Translations under genes and position numbers: made by a program
Part shown: piece by piece, positions 46,164 through 54,891 of the stretch
How the letters are laid out: every line of letters starts with the position of its first letter
Numbering within the stretch: position 1 is the first letter of the stretch
Notes under the pieces: model-generated
What the model was told of the DNA's origin: nothing
Database searches by the model: none
What the model saw: only the letters and a program-made list of their open reading frames with translations
From: Methanorbis rubei
GTDB taxonomy: Archaea; Halobacteriota; Methanomicrobia; Methanomicrobiales; Methanocorpusculaceae
Direction: 5' to 3'
Assembly: GCF_032714495.1 (NCBI RefSeq)
Contig: NZ_JAWDKB010000001.1
Span: 62,001-126,000 of the forward strand
Length of the DNA stretch: 64,000 nucleotides

Positions 46164-47565
46164 ATCTGATCTTCTCCACAACCGCGGTCACCTCTCCATC
46201 CACAAGCTGGAGGCTGAGCTGATCGCAGTCGTTAATGTTTGCAGCAGTCCGAATGAGTTTTCCCTCTTTCCAGACAAGCGCATACCCGAGTTCGAGCGGT
46301 TTGTAGGGATTTCTTCCCTGGATGACTTCTTTTTGCGCCAGAAGTTCCAGTCGTGCGGTGGAAATTTTTGTCCGCGTCAGTCGCGCGATAGTTTCTTTGA
46401 GGGTTTTGCAGGTCTCGCGCTCTGAAGAAATTCTTCGGGACAGGGCAGTTGTGATCCGCTCGGCAAAGTCTGCGGTCTGCTGCAGCATCTGATCCAGTTT
46501 TCGCGCAAGCCGGATCGGGTCCACCCGTCCGCGAAGTTCTGAGAGTGTGGTCTTCTCGTTTGAAAATCGTTCCGTGAGGTTGTCGCGGATGGCTCTTCGC
46601 ATCTCCTCAAGCTGCTGCAGAAGTACCGTCCGGTCCGGAACAACTGTTTCCGCCGCCGCCGACGGTGTCGGCACGCGGCGGTCTGCAGCAAAGTCTGCAA
46701 GTGTTGTGTCGGTCTCGTGACCGATCGCGCTGATGACCGGGACTGCTGACCCTGCGATTGCCCGCACCACATCAGGGTGGTTGAACTCAAACAGGTCCTC
46801 AAAGCTTCCGCCGCCGCGTGCTACAATGATCACATCCGCCTTTCCCTGTAAGGAGGCAATTGCCGCTGCAATCTGGAGATGTGCTCCATCGCCCTGAACT
46901 GCTGTGTGCGCAAGCAGGATCTTCAGAGGATAGCGTCTGCCGATTACATTGCGAATGTCCTGCAGTACTGCTCCGGTACGTGAGGTTACAACACCGATCG
47001 TTGTCGGAAACAGGGGCGGGCATCTGCGTGCGGCTTCACTCCGGGGGATGGTGCCCTCATCGGTCAGCTGCTTTTTCCACTGCTCCTTTAACAGGTACAG
47101 GCCGGTCTTTCCGGAGATAGCAGGCTCAAGTTTTTTTATGACAAACTGCATCTTGCCGTACGGCGGATAAAAGTCGACATAACCGGTTGCCTGAACCAGT
47201 GCTCCGTCCTTCACCGGAAATGCTACAGTTTTTGCGGCATACTTCCACATCACGCAGGGCATCGTTGCTGATTCATCCCCGTGTTCGGAGAGTGAGAAGT
47301 AGAGATGGCCTGAGGAATGGGGGCGGTATCCGGTGATCTCGCCCTGAACGCAGACATTTGTCAGTAGCGGGGTGTCGATGACATCGCGTATTCGCTCGGC
47401 AAGCTCAGACACGCTGAGGACTGCCGGCTCTTTCGGCTCTTTTACTTCCTGCACATTTGCATCAAGCGTGGAGTTTTCCTTCACCGGTGCAATGATGTTT
47501 GAGGTCGGGCAGTCGGTCTCCGCTGTATCAAATGTCAGCTGCGTCTGCTGTCCCTTTCCTGCCAT
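46132..47565 (-). CDS. xseA: Exonuclease VII large subunit
   Basis: A 477-residue nuclease subunit. After an acidic 50-residue extension comes the OB-fold (NVCVQGEITGYRPHSSGHLY), then the catalytic domain with VVTSRTGAVLQDIRNVIGRR, DVIIVARGGGSFEDLFEFN, PVISAIGHETDTTLADFAAD and RRVPTPSAAAE, all standard XseA motifs, followed by a coiled-coil region and the C-terminal RGYALV-like ELGYALVWKEGKLI. The N-terminal extension is longer than in bacteria. It works with XseB in DNA repair and degradation of single strands. Confidence 0.95.
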   Translation of the reverse strand: MAGKGQQTQLTFDTAETDCPTSNIIAPVKENSTLDANVQEVKEPKEPAVLSVSELAERIRDVIDTPLLTNVCVQGEITGYRPHSSGHLYFSLSEHGDESATMPCVMWKYAAKTVAFPVKDGALVQATGYVDFYPPYGKMQFVIKKLEPAISGKTGLYLLKEQWKKQLTDEGTIPRSEAARRCPPLFPTTIGVVTSRTGAVLQDIRNVIGRRYPLKILLAHTAVQGDGAHLQIAAAIASLQGKADVIIVARGGGSFEDLFEFNHPDVVRAIAGSAVPVISAIGHETDTTLADFAADRRVPTPSAAAETVVPDRTVLLQQLEEMRRAIRDNLTERFSNEKTTLSELRGRVDPIRLARKLDQMLQQTADFAERITTALSRRISSERETCKTLKETIARLTRTKISTARLELLAQKEVIQGRNPYKPLELGYALVWKEGKLIRTAANINDCDQLSLQLVDGEVTAVVEKIRYDRNTTEPNL

Positions 47566-47609
47566 GATAGATAGGTTGGTATTTGAACGAAAGAAATGTA
47601 GCGATTACA

Positions 47610-48434
47610 ATGATCCGTCTTGGCGCGTCCAGTATGTTTTTTCATGAGTATCAGCCTGCAGAGATTTTTTCTGGTTTAGAGAAAGCAGGTCTGGATTATG
47701 TGGAGTTCTGGATGGAAACTCCTGAGTTCTGGATGCGCGGCGCTGACCCTGTCGAGTTGTCGAATCTGAAGCAGCAGTTCTCTTTTCCCAAACTTCTTGC
47801 AATGCATGCTCCGATTTTTGACTTGAATCCCTGTTCGTTCAATCCCGGGGTCGCGGCATTGTCCATTGAGTACACCTGTCGGTCCATTGCGATGATGAAC
47901 TCTCTTGGCGGCGGCGTGGTCACGATTCATCCGGGAAAGCGTACTGCGAAGCGTCCAATAGGTCCGCTGGATCGTGCGCGCCTTACTGCCTATCTTGACG
48001 CTGTCGGGAACGCTGCGTTCGGCAGCTCGGTCACGGTTGCGATTGAGAACATGCCGCCTGCGGTGAATGCACAGATGGTGACTCCTGCTGCTGTCAGGAA
48101 AATTCTTGATGAGTACTCATGGCTTTCGTTTACCTGGGACTATGCGCATGCCACTGCTGCGGCTCCTGCTGATCCCTTTGCATTTCTTTTTGAGTGTGGG
48201 GATCGAATGGTGAACATTCACGCGAGTTCGGGTAAGGCTTCTTCCATGCACACGACTCTCGCCGGAACTGAGGAAGGAGTTTCCCTTATCACTGAACTGA
48301 AGAAGTTCGGGTACTCGGGTCTGGTGACTTTTGAGCTGGAGGATATGAACTTCGGGCGGGGTCTTGGGTATGAGGATAAGATTGCTATTCTTACGAAGGA
48401 GATGGAATGGTTTTCTGATCTCCGATTACTTTAA
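47610..48434 (+). CDS. Sugar-phosphate isomerase/epimerase-like TIM-barrel protein
   Basis: A 274-residue AP-endonuclease-2 family TIM barrel. Metal-site segments are FWMETPEFW near the start, TIHPGKR, VAIENMPP, FTWDYAHATAA, NIHASSG and TFELEDMN, which place Glu, His and Asp residues at strand ends as in xylose isomerase-like enzymes. The substrate is unknown. I start at the ATG at 47610 (MIRLGASSMFFHEY), where the barrel begins; a TTG at 47583 would add nine residues. It is divergent from xseA. Confidence 0.85.
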   Translation: MIRLGASSMFFHEYQPAEIFSGLEKAGLDYVEFWMETPEFWMRGADPVELSNLKQQFSFPKLLAMHAPIFDLNPCSFNPGVAALSIEYTCRSIAMMNSLGGGVVTIHPGKRTAKRPIGPLDRARLTAYLDAVGNAAFGSSVTVAIENMPPAVNAQMVTPAAVRKILDEYSWLSFTWDYAHATAAAPADPFAFLFECGDRMVNIHASSGKASSMHTTLAGTEEGVSLITELKKFGYSGLVTFELEDMNFGRGLGYEDKIAILTKEMEWFSDLRLL

Positions 48435-48530
48435 GCTAAACGATTGACATACCGTATAAAGAGATTCGCAAATGATGACTACTGGTTCAGGCCATAGGAA
48501 TAGATCTGCCGCAGTTGCGGCGTGGACAAT

Positions 48531-49808
48531 ATGATAGAATATCCGAATATCGTTATTTTTATAATCCTGCTGATAATTTCCGCGTTTTTCTCTGCCTCAG
48601 AGGTTGCGCTTGTCGGGATTAGCCGTGCAAAAGTTCGTGCGTTGTCTGACGAGGGCAAGGCAGGAAAGCGTCTTGAAAAACTGAAGAACAATCCTGATCA
48701 CTTCCTGATCACCATTCTCATCGGAAACAATACCGCCAACGTCGGAGCGTCAGCAATTGCGACCGCTGTTGCGTTTACGGCATTCGGGGACGCAGGAGTT
48801 GCGATTGCGACCGGTGTTGTGACACTGCTTTTACTGATCTTTGGCGAGATCGGTCCGAAGACATTTGCGACCCGCAGAATGGAGCGCGTGGCACTTTTTG
48901 TTGCGACGCCGATTTATTATCTGACGCTTATCCTATCACCATTCTTCTGGGTGTACGACCGTGCCCGCAGACTCGGCAAGAACGGGGGCACCAATGTGCA
49001 GGCGGTTACGGAGGAGGAGATCCGCGAGTGGATCGATGTCGGAGAGATGGAAGGGGCAATCGAGGAGGATGAAAAAGAGATGATCTACTCAGTCCTCAGG
49101 TTCAATGATACGACTGCAAAGGAGATCATGACACCCCGGCCGGATGTTGCGGTGATTGAGGATACTGCAACGCTTGAGGAGGCGGTCGCCCACTTCCGCG
49201 ACACCGGTTTTTCCCGTGTTCCGGTGTACCACGGCCATACCGACAACATCGTCGGGACGTTGAACATCAAGGATATCTTCAATGCCTATACGGCAGGAAA
49301 CCACCGCGTGCCGGTGAAGACGCTGATGTTTGATGTCTACTGCGTGCCTGAATCAAAGAAGATCGATGATCTTCTGCGTGAGCTGCAGGTCAGAAGAGTG
49401 CATATGGCAATTATTCTTGATGAGTTCGGCGGATTTTCCGGCGTGGTGACGTTTGAGGATATTTTAGAAGAACTCGTCGGCGACATTATGGATGAGTCGG
49501 ACGGCGATGAGGTCGCTGACATTATTGAGATCGACGGAGGTCTCTACATGGTGGACGCCCAGGCCCGTGTTACCCTCCTGAATGAACACTTCTCAATCGA
49601 TCTTCCTGAAGATCCCGGAAGCTATGAGACGGTCGGCGGACTTGTGTTTTCCCTGCTCGGTCATATCCCCAGACTCGGTGAGTCGGTGACGTTTGCCGAT
49701 CAGCAGATTACAATCGTGGTGACAAAGATGAGGGGGCGACAGATCCTGAAGCTGAAGCTGATTCTTCCGCAGATCTCCGGTGACGAAGAGGATATCAGTG
49801 GCGAGTAA
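48531..49808 (+). CDS. CNNM/CorC-family membrane protein (HlyC/CorC)
   Basis: A 425-residue protein with three parts: an N-terminal DUF21 membrane domain of about four helices (IFIILLIISAFFSASEVALVG and ATGVVTLLLLIFGEIGPKTFA), a cytosolic CBS pair (IMTPRPDVAVIEDTATLEEA and VVTFEDILEELVGDI), and a C-terminal CorC_HlyC domain (LLNEHFSIDLPEDPGSYETVGG). Homologues are linked to Mg2+ or Co2+ efflux with CBS-bound ATP as sensor. The ATG at 48531 is preferred to the GTG at 48522; there is no clear Shine-Dalgarno at either. Confidence 0.93.
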   Translation: MIEYPNIVIFIILLIISAFFSASEVALVGISRAKVRALSDEGKAGKRLEKLKNNPDHFLITILIGNNTANVGASAIATAVAFTAFGDAGVAIATGVVTLLLLIFGEIGPKTFATRRMERVALFVATPIYYLTLILSPFFWVYDRARRLGKNGGTNVQAVTEEEIREWIDVGEMEGAIEEDEKEMIYSVLRFNDTTAKEIMTPRPDVAVIEDTATLEEAVAHFRDTGFSRVPVYHGHTDNIVGTLNIKDIFNAYTAGNHRVPVKTLMFDVYCVPESKKIDDLLRELQVRRVHMAIILDEFGGFSGVVTFEDILEELVGDIMDESDGDEVADIIEIDGGLYMVDAQARVTLLNEHFSIDLPEDPGSYETVGGLVFSLLGHIPRLGESVTFADQQITIVVTKMRGRQILKLKLILPQISGDEEDISGE

Positions 49809-49810
49809 CT

Positions 49811-50055
49811 AATTTTTTTGAAACGCGAATAACGCGAATAAAAAATCGCCAATGGCGATTTTTAAGAAATTTCCAAAATTATTTTTATTGGATATATCTA
49901 TCCATATAGAGGTGTATAGAATTTTTTTATTTGAGCTATTTCGCGAAGCTGCGAAGCAGTGAACACGACGGAACGGCGTGCGAAGCGGTAAGCAGGCTGC
50001 AGGCATGCGATTCGCGTTTCGAAATTTTCGTCACCGCGTAACTCCTATTGGAAAT
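49811..50055. repeat. ATCGCCA-family repeat interrupted by a GC-rich module
   Basis: GAAACGCGAATAACGCGAAT and AAAATCGCCAATGGCGATTT (49820-49861) form the left half. The right half should read CTATTTGCG...ATTCGCGTTTC, but 68 bases (49942-50009) separate CTATTT from ATTCGCGTTTC (50010-50020). This insert contains CGAAGCGGTAAGCAGGCTGC and GGCATGCG, the same module found at 10988 and 22287. CGTCACCGCGTAACTCCTAT (50030-50049) matches the outer end at 61011. It lies in the 461-bp gap between the CorC gene and psmB; the rest is AT-rich and no gene is seen. Confidence 0.88.
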
Positions 50056-50269
50056 ATTTTTCATTTTTTTTTCATGATAGTATCTCCCGAAAAATATTTT
50101 CGTTCCATGACTGTCTCTATTTCTGCATATTTGAGAAACTTTATCTCATCCCACGCTCATTAAAGTAATAGCGCTTTTATCCGTATGCATACCGCAGACG
50201 GTATTACTCATGAACTTTCAGCGTTACTGGCACGGAGTTTTCCCTGCCGGTGTCCTACACGAGGTCTCC

Positions 50270-50917
50270 ATGTCACAGGAATATCAGGACGTTAAAACAG
50301 GAACTACCACAGTCGGTATTGTTTTCCAGGGCGGTGTTGTCCTTGCGACCGAACGGCGTGCCACCATGGGCTCCCTCATCGCCAGCAAAAAGGCAAAAAA
50401 AGTACACAGCATCACTGACCGGATCGGCATGACCATTGCCGGTGGCGTCGGCGATGCCCAGCAGCTTGTCCGCATCATCAACGTAGAGTGCAACCTCTAC
50501 CAGATCCGCCGCGGAAAAGAGATCAGTGTCGGCGCTGCCGCAACCATTCTCTCCAACTATCTGAACCAGAACCGGTTCTCCCCGTACTATGTCCAGCTCC
50601 TCGTCGGCGGCGTTGACATCGGCGGACCCTCGGTCTACTCAGTGGACGCAGCAGGCGGCGCAACCCTTGAGGAAGACTTTGTCTCCACAGGCTCAGGCTC
50701 TCTCACCGCGTACGGTGTCCTTGAAGACCGCTTCAAACCAAACATGACCGAGACTGAAGCAGTTGACCTCGCGGTGCGGGCACTTCGTGCAGCCATGCGG
50801 CGTGACGCAGCATCCGGTGAAGGATATAATGTGGTGGTTATAACCCGGGATAAATTTGAACATGTCCCAGAGGCGAAAATAGCAGGGATGCTCCCGGCAT
50901 CCTCTGTCACACTCTGA
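50270..50917 (+). CDS. psmB: Proteasome subunit beta
   Basis: A 215-residue Ntn hydrolase, the catalytic subunit of the 20S proteasome. An 11-residue propeptide MSQEYQDVKTG is expected to be cut before Thr12 (TTTVGIVFQGG), the nucleophile. Lys and Asp partners are in ATERRATMGSLIASKKAKKV and the Asp of GVDIGGPSVY. I start at the ATG at 50270, whose propeptide length fits archaeal homologues; the in-frame ATG at 50210 would add 20 residues without a ribosome site. The stop is 29 bases before the aCPSF1 gene, a conserved pairing. Confidence 0.95.
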   Translation: MSQEYQDVKTGTTTVGIVFQGGVVLATERRATMGSLIASKKAKKVHSITDRIGMTIAGGVGDAQQLVRIINVECNLYQIRRGKEISVGAAATILSNYLNQNRFSPYYVQLLVGGVDIGGPSVYSVDAAGGATLEEDFVSTGSGSLTAYGVLEDRFKPNMTETEAVDLAVRALRAAMRRDAASGEGYNVVVITRDKFEHVPEAKIAGMLPASSVTL

Positions 50918-50946
50918 TTTTTACACTTTTTTTGGAAACGATTTCT

Positions 50947-52857
50947 ATGCAGGTTGAAGATAGACTCAAAGAACTGAAAGATACTATTAACCGGAAAGTA
51001 CCACGCGGCGTTACCGTAACTGACGTCGAGTACGAAGGCCCGGAGATGGTGATCTACACCGACGATCCAAAGCGTTTTGCCGAGGAACAGGACTTAATCC
51101 GGACCCTCGCCCGCGATTTGCGCAAGCGTATTGTGGTCAGACCCAACATTCTCGGCGACACCGAGCAGGCGTACGACATGATCAAGAGCGTCGTCCCTGA
51201 CACCGCAGGCATCACCGATATTTTCTTCGACACCGACACCGGTGAGGTGCTGATCGAAGCAGAAAAGCCAGGCGTTGTGATCGGCAAGAACGGCGGAACA
51301 CTCCGCGACATCACGATGAAGACCGGCTGGACCCCAAAAGTCGTCCGAACACCGCCGATCCCGTCCACCACCATCAAACAGGTACGTCAGTTCCTTCGCG
51401 AGACCCGCGACGAACGAAAAGAGTTTCTCCGCAGATGCGGCCGCCGCATCCACCGCGACTCAATTTACACGGGCCGCGACAAGGAACAGTGGCTACGCCT
51501 TACGACCCTTGGATGCTGCCGTCAGGTAGGCCGTGCAGCGTTCCTCCTCTCAACCCCTGAAAGCAAAGTTTTGATCGACTGTGGAGAGTCGCCGGGCGCA
51601 ACCGGCAGTGCTTCATCCCCGTTCCTGAATGTACCGGAGATCTATCCGTTCACCACTTTAGACGCAGTTGTCCTGACCCACGCACACCTCGACCACTCGG
51701 CGTACGTTCCGCTGCTCTACCGCTACGGCTATGACGGCCCGGTTTACACCACACCTGCAACCCGCGACACTGCGGCCATGCTGCAGCTGGACTACCTTGA
51801 TGTGAACAACAAGGAGGACAAAGTTCCGCCGTACTCATCCAACGAGATCCGTGAGTTTGTCAAGCACACGATCGCTCTCGGCTATGGTGATGTGACCGAC
51901 ATCGCACCTGATCTGAAGCTGACCCTGCACAACGCAGGCCACATTCTCGGCTCTGCGATCGCTCACTTCAATGTCGGCAACGGTCTTTACAACATTGCGT
52001 TCACCGGCGACTTCTTCTACAGTAAGAGCCGGCTGTTCAACCCTGCGGTCTCCCAGTTCCCGCGTCTTGAGGCTCTGATGATGGAAAGTACCTACGGCGG
52101 ATCCGAGGACTTCTCCCCATCCAGAAAGGAAGCTGAGGAGCGGCTGTATGAGGTCATCAACACGACCGTGACCCGCGGCGGCAAAGTTCTGATTCCGGCG
52201 TTCGCGGTCGGACGTTCGCAGGAGCTGATGCTTGCCCTTGAGGAGGGTTTCAGAAACGGCCTGCTGCCGAAGTGCAAGATCTACCTTGACGGCATGATTA
52301 AGGAAGCAACTGCTCTGCACACGGCATACCCCGAGTATCTGAACAATGATCTCAGAAATCAGATTTTCCGTGACAACTACAACCCGTTCCTTGCCGAGTG
52401 CTTTGAACAGGTTGATTCGCAGGAGAAGCGTCAGCAGATTATTTTCTCAGACGATCCGTGCGTTATCATCTCAACAAGCGGTATGTTAAACGGCGGTCCG
52501 GTCATTGAGTATCTGGGTAATCTCGCAGAGTCGGAAAAGAACATGCTGATCTTTGTCGGATATCAGGGGGACGGTACTTATGGCCGCAGGATTCAGAAGG
52601 GCTGGCGTGAGGTTCCGGTCGGTAAGAAGGGCAGCATTGTCATCAACATGGAGGTCCAGACGGTGGAAGGTTTCTCCGGTCACGCAGATCGCCGTCAGCT
52701 GATGAACTATGTCCAGTATCTGCAGCCGAAGCCGGAACGTGTGTTCACGATCCATGGCGAAGAGTCAAAGACGATCGATCTGGCAAGTTCGATCTACAAG
52801 AAATATCATATCCAGACGGTGGCTCCTCAGAATCTTGAGACCTACCGGCTGGTCTAA
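50947..52857 (+). CDS. fttA: aCPSF1 (FttA) transcription-termination ribonuclease
   Basis: A 636-residue beta-CASP ribonuclease. The N-terminal 140 residues hold two KH domains (with GVVIGKNGGTLRDI in the second). The metallo-beta-lactamase motif is LTHAHLDHSAYVP (HxHxDH), and GHILGSAIAHF, FTGDFFYS and the C-terminal GFSGHADRRQLMNYV complete the zinc site. It is the archaeal CPSF73 homologue, which cuts nascent RNA at U-rich sites to end transcription. The ATG at 50947 gives the usual N-terminus; a TTG 15 bases upstream is less likely. Confidence 0.95.
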   Translation: MQVEDRLKELKDTINRKVPRGVTVTDVEYEGPEMVIYTDDPKRFAEEQDLIRTLARDLRKRIVVRPNILGDTEQAYDMIKSVVPDTAGITDIFFDTDTGEVLIEAEKPGVVIGKNGGTLRDITMKTGWTPKVVRTPPIPSTTIKQVRQFLRETRDERKEFLRRCGRRIHRDSIYTGRDKEQWLRLTTLGCCRQVGRAAFLLSTPESKVLIDCGESPGATGSASSPFLNVPEIYPFTTLDAVVLTHAHLDHSAYVPLLYRYGYDGPVYTTPATRDTAAMLQLDYLDVNNKEDKVPPYSSNEIREFVKHTIALGYGDVTDIAPDLKLTLHNAGHILGSAIAHFNVGNGLYNIAFTGDFFYSKSRLFNPAVSQFPRLEALMMESTYGGSEDFSPSRKEAEERLYEVINTTVTRGGKVLIPAFAVGRSQELMLALEEGFRNGLLPKCKIYLDGMIKEATALHTAYPEYLNNDLRNQIFRDNYNPFLAECFEQVDSQEKRQQIIFSDDPCVIISTSGMLNGGPVIEYLGNLAESEKNMLIFVGYQGDGTYGRRIQKGWREVPVGKKGSIVINMEVQTVEGFSGHADRRQLMNYVQYLQPKPERVFTIHGEESKTIDLASSIYKKYHIQTVAPQNLETYRLV

Positions 52858-52871
52858 ACTTTTTTTTCTGA

Positions 52872-53051
52872 GAAATAAACGCTAATAACGCGAATAAAAA
52901 AATCGCCAATGGCGATTTTTATGGAATTATCAGAGTAATATATTTTTAGACGAATCTCTCTGTTCAGAAAAAAACGCAAACATTTTTTTTTTATTTTGAA
53001 AAATCGCCATTGGCGATTTTTTATTCGCGCTATTCGCGCCATTAGCGTTTC
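52872..53051. repeat. Palindromic intergenic element, ATCGCCA-A-TGGCGAT family
   Basis: AACGCTAATAACGCGAAT then AAAATCGCCAATGGCGATTT (52878-52919) pairs with AAAATCGCCATTGGCGATTT then ATTCGCGCTATTCGCGCC and ATTAGCGTTTC (53001-53051) around an AT-rich centre of about 80 nt. It closely matches the element at 41588, although TAACGC/GCGCCATTAG positions vary. It separates convergent aCPSF1 and HIT genes. Confidence 0.93.
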
Positions 53052-53073
53052 AAATCCGGCATCAGAATGAATA

Positions 53074-53439
53074 TCAATAACTCTGCTTCGCCGCGATCAC
53101 AGCCCGGATACCGCCACGCGGATTTGGCACGTCGCCTGCATAGCGGGGAATCAGATGCAGATGAACATGCATCACCGTCTGGCCCGCGGCAATCCCGCAG
53201 TTGATCCCGACATTGTAGCCGTCAGGTGAATACTTCTCATCCAGCATTTTCTTTGCAGCATCCGCAAGAGCAACAACCGCTGACTGTTCCTCCAGAGTCA
53301 GATCAAACCACGACGCAACATGGCGCTTGGAAATGATCAGTATGTGCCCCAGTGAGACCGGATAGAGATCGAACTTTGCATACGCGAGATCATTTTCGAT
53401 CACCATCTCATCAGGATCACAGAACGGACAGTCAGACAT
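53074..53439 (-). CDS. HIT-family nucleotide hydrolase or transferase
   Basis: A 121-residue histidine-triad protein. The triad is TVMHVHLHLIPRYAGD, and the N-terminus has a CPFCDPDEMVIENDLAYA pattern, typical of the Fhit/HinT-like prokaryotic branch that begins with a cysteine pair. These enzymes split nucleoside phosphoramidates or dinucleoside polyphosphates. It follows the archaeosortase gene by 9 bases and is likely co-transcribed with it. Confidence 0.93.
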   Translation of the reverse strand: MSDCPFCDPDEMVIENDLAYAKFDLYPVSLGHILIISKRHVASWFDLTLEEQSAVVALADAAKKMLDEKYSPDGYNVGINCGIAAGQTVMHVHLHLIPRYAGDVPNPRGGIRAVIAAKQSY

Positions 53440-53448
53440 AAAAAAAAG

Positions 53449-54327
53449 TTACGCGGATTTTTTCCGTCCGAAGATGCTGTCTCGGAGAGCGATCAGATCT
53501 GCATAATACACCTCGCCGATATCGCGAAGTGTCGTTACCATCATCGGATTGAGTTTGAAAAGGGCGAATGCAACACCCACCAGAACCGCAAGCGCGAGAA
53601 GTTCACAGAACACATTGTGTGCCCAGAAGAAACTTGCATACCCGTACATCTCAGGCTCAGGGAACCATTCCTGAAACCAGGGATACCACTGCTGCGTGTA
53701 TGCCGTGATAACGTAGGCATTTCGGAAGATATTCACTGCAAAGATAGGGATCGTGACCAAAAAGAACAGGCCGATCTTTCTCTTCCAGCTCGACGGAATA
53801 ATTGCAACCACACCAAGAAGAATGGCGATCGCCTGAATACCGGTACAGCCGAGAACCACTTCAACGCGGAACCCGAAGTCAAGGCCCGGGATCACCTCTC
53901 CCATGAACGTGTTCCAGTTGTACATCGTAAACGGTACTCCAATTGCCGTCAGAACATCGGCCACGAGAGCCACGACCACACTAATAAGCCAGTTCCCCAG
54001 AGCCGGAATAAACGCAAACGGCGCATAAATCAGATATGCGATGGAAGCTGCATAGGTGAGCCTCCGGACATTGTAATCGTTTGCGAGGAGCCGTTTCACG
54101 GTAATATAGATACAGGGGATCACTACCACTGCAATCAACGGATAGACAAAGTTGCCTTCCGCATAAAACTCAGGCAGCATGAGCAGGAGCACAGCTTCCA
54201 TTGCCACCCATCCGACAATTGCCACATAGTTCTGATGTCTCCCGGGGATCAGGAACAGCAGGAATGCAATACAGGATAAGATGACAACAACTTCGATCAA
54301 TTGCTCCAGCATAAGAACCGGGTACAT
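53449..54327 (-). CDS. artA: Archaeosortase A-like transpeptidase
   Basis: A 292-residue integral membrane protein with about eight helices. The family's catalytic sites are visible: Cys in VEVVLGCTGIQAIAI, Arg in AVNIFRNAYVITAY, and the third position in FFWAHNVFCELLA. Archaeosortase A removes the C-terminal PGF-CTERM signal of surface proteins such as S-layer glycoprotein and links them to lipid. I start at the ATG at 54327 (MYPVLMLEQLIEV); a TTG further upstream is improbable. No PGF-CTERM protein is visible in the window. Confidence 0.87.
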   Translation of the reverse strand: MYPVLMLEQLIEVVVILSCIAFLLFLIPGRHQNYVAIVGWVAMEAVLLLMLPEFYAEGNFVYPLIAVVVIPCIYITVKRLLANDYNVRRLTYAASIAYLIYAPFAFIPALGNWLISVVVALVADVLTAIGVPFTMYNWNTFMGEVIPGLDFGFRVEVVLGCTGIQAIAILLGVVAIIPSSWKRKIGLFFLVTIPIFAVNIFRNAYVITAYTQQWYPWFQEWFPEPEMYGYASFFWAHNVFCELLALAVLVGVAFALFKLNPMMVTTLRDIGEVYYADLIALRDSIFGRKKSA

Positions 54328-54448
54328 ATTTGCCCTGATGGATAAATATGGTTTTGTTGCGGGAATTAATCTCTGGCTCAATGCATTGCAGGCCAAGCCA
54401 AAAATTATCTTCGCAGAATATTATTGGTAGTACCCGAACAGGTCAATG

Positions 54449-54456
54449 ATATATAT
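54449..54456 (+). promoter_or_regulatory. TATA box of the TFS gene
   Basis: ATATATAT about 30 bases before the ATG at 54482 predicts transcription starting a few bases before that codon, so the mRNA is nearly leaderless and the longer reading frame from 54446 is excluded. Confidence 0.65.
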
Positions 54457-54481
54457 GGTTACAACACCAAAATTTAACTCT

Positions 54482-54802
54482 ATGATGTTCTGTCCGAAAT
54501 GCGGGAAATTAATGAAGACCAAAGAAGGGAAACTAAGCTGTGCACAGTGCGGATATGTGGAAGAGATTAGTTCCGCAGAAAAGGAACAGATGAAAAAAGT
54601 CGCCTATATGCAGGAGAATGACATCCTGATTGTTGATGAGGACATGTCCATTGAGACAAAACCAACCTGTGCAGTTAAATGTCCGAACTGTGGTCATGGC
54701 GTTGCCGAGTGGTGGCTTCGTCAGCTCCGCAGTGCTGATGAATCCGAGGTCCGTTTCTTCCGCTGCACCAAATGCAAACACACCTGGCGCGAATACGATT
54801 AA
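54482..54802 (+). CDS. tfs: Transcription factor S (TFS)
   Basis: A 106-residue transcript-cleavage factor of RNA polymerase. The N-terminal ribbon is FCPKCGKLMKTKEGKLSCAQ with CGY, and the C-terminal ribbon is KCPNCGHGVAEWWLRQLRSA with DESEV and CTKCKHTW. RSADE carries the acidic Asp-Glu pair that inserts into the active centre to stimulate RNA cleavage, as in TFIIS. Two consecutive ATGs (54482 and 54485) can start it. Confidence 0.96.
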   Translation: MMFCPKCGKLMKTKEGKLSCAQCGYVEEISSAEKEQMKKVAYMQENDILIVDEDMSIETKPTCAVKCPNCGHGVAEWWLRQLRSADESEVRFFRCTKCKHTWREYD

Positions 54803-54860
54803 TACAATATATATGCGGAGATGTATCTCCGTGCCTTTTTTCGGTACTCATCAACCGAGT

Positions 54861-54870
54861 ATTTAAATAG
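54861..54870 (+). promoter_or_regulatory. TATA box of the TBP gene
   Basis: ATTTAAATAG lies about 26 bases before the predicted transcription start near 54888, only a few bases before the ATG at 54892. It supports that start over the in-frame GTG at 54877. Confidence 0.6.
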
Positions 54871-54891
54871 TTACTTGTGTTAGATATAAAT

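Noticed and set aside
54446-54481. N-terminal extension of TFS
   Set aside because: The TATA box at 54449-54456 lies inside the extension, so it cannot be transcribed from that promoter; the zinc ribbon starts right after 54482.
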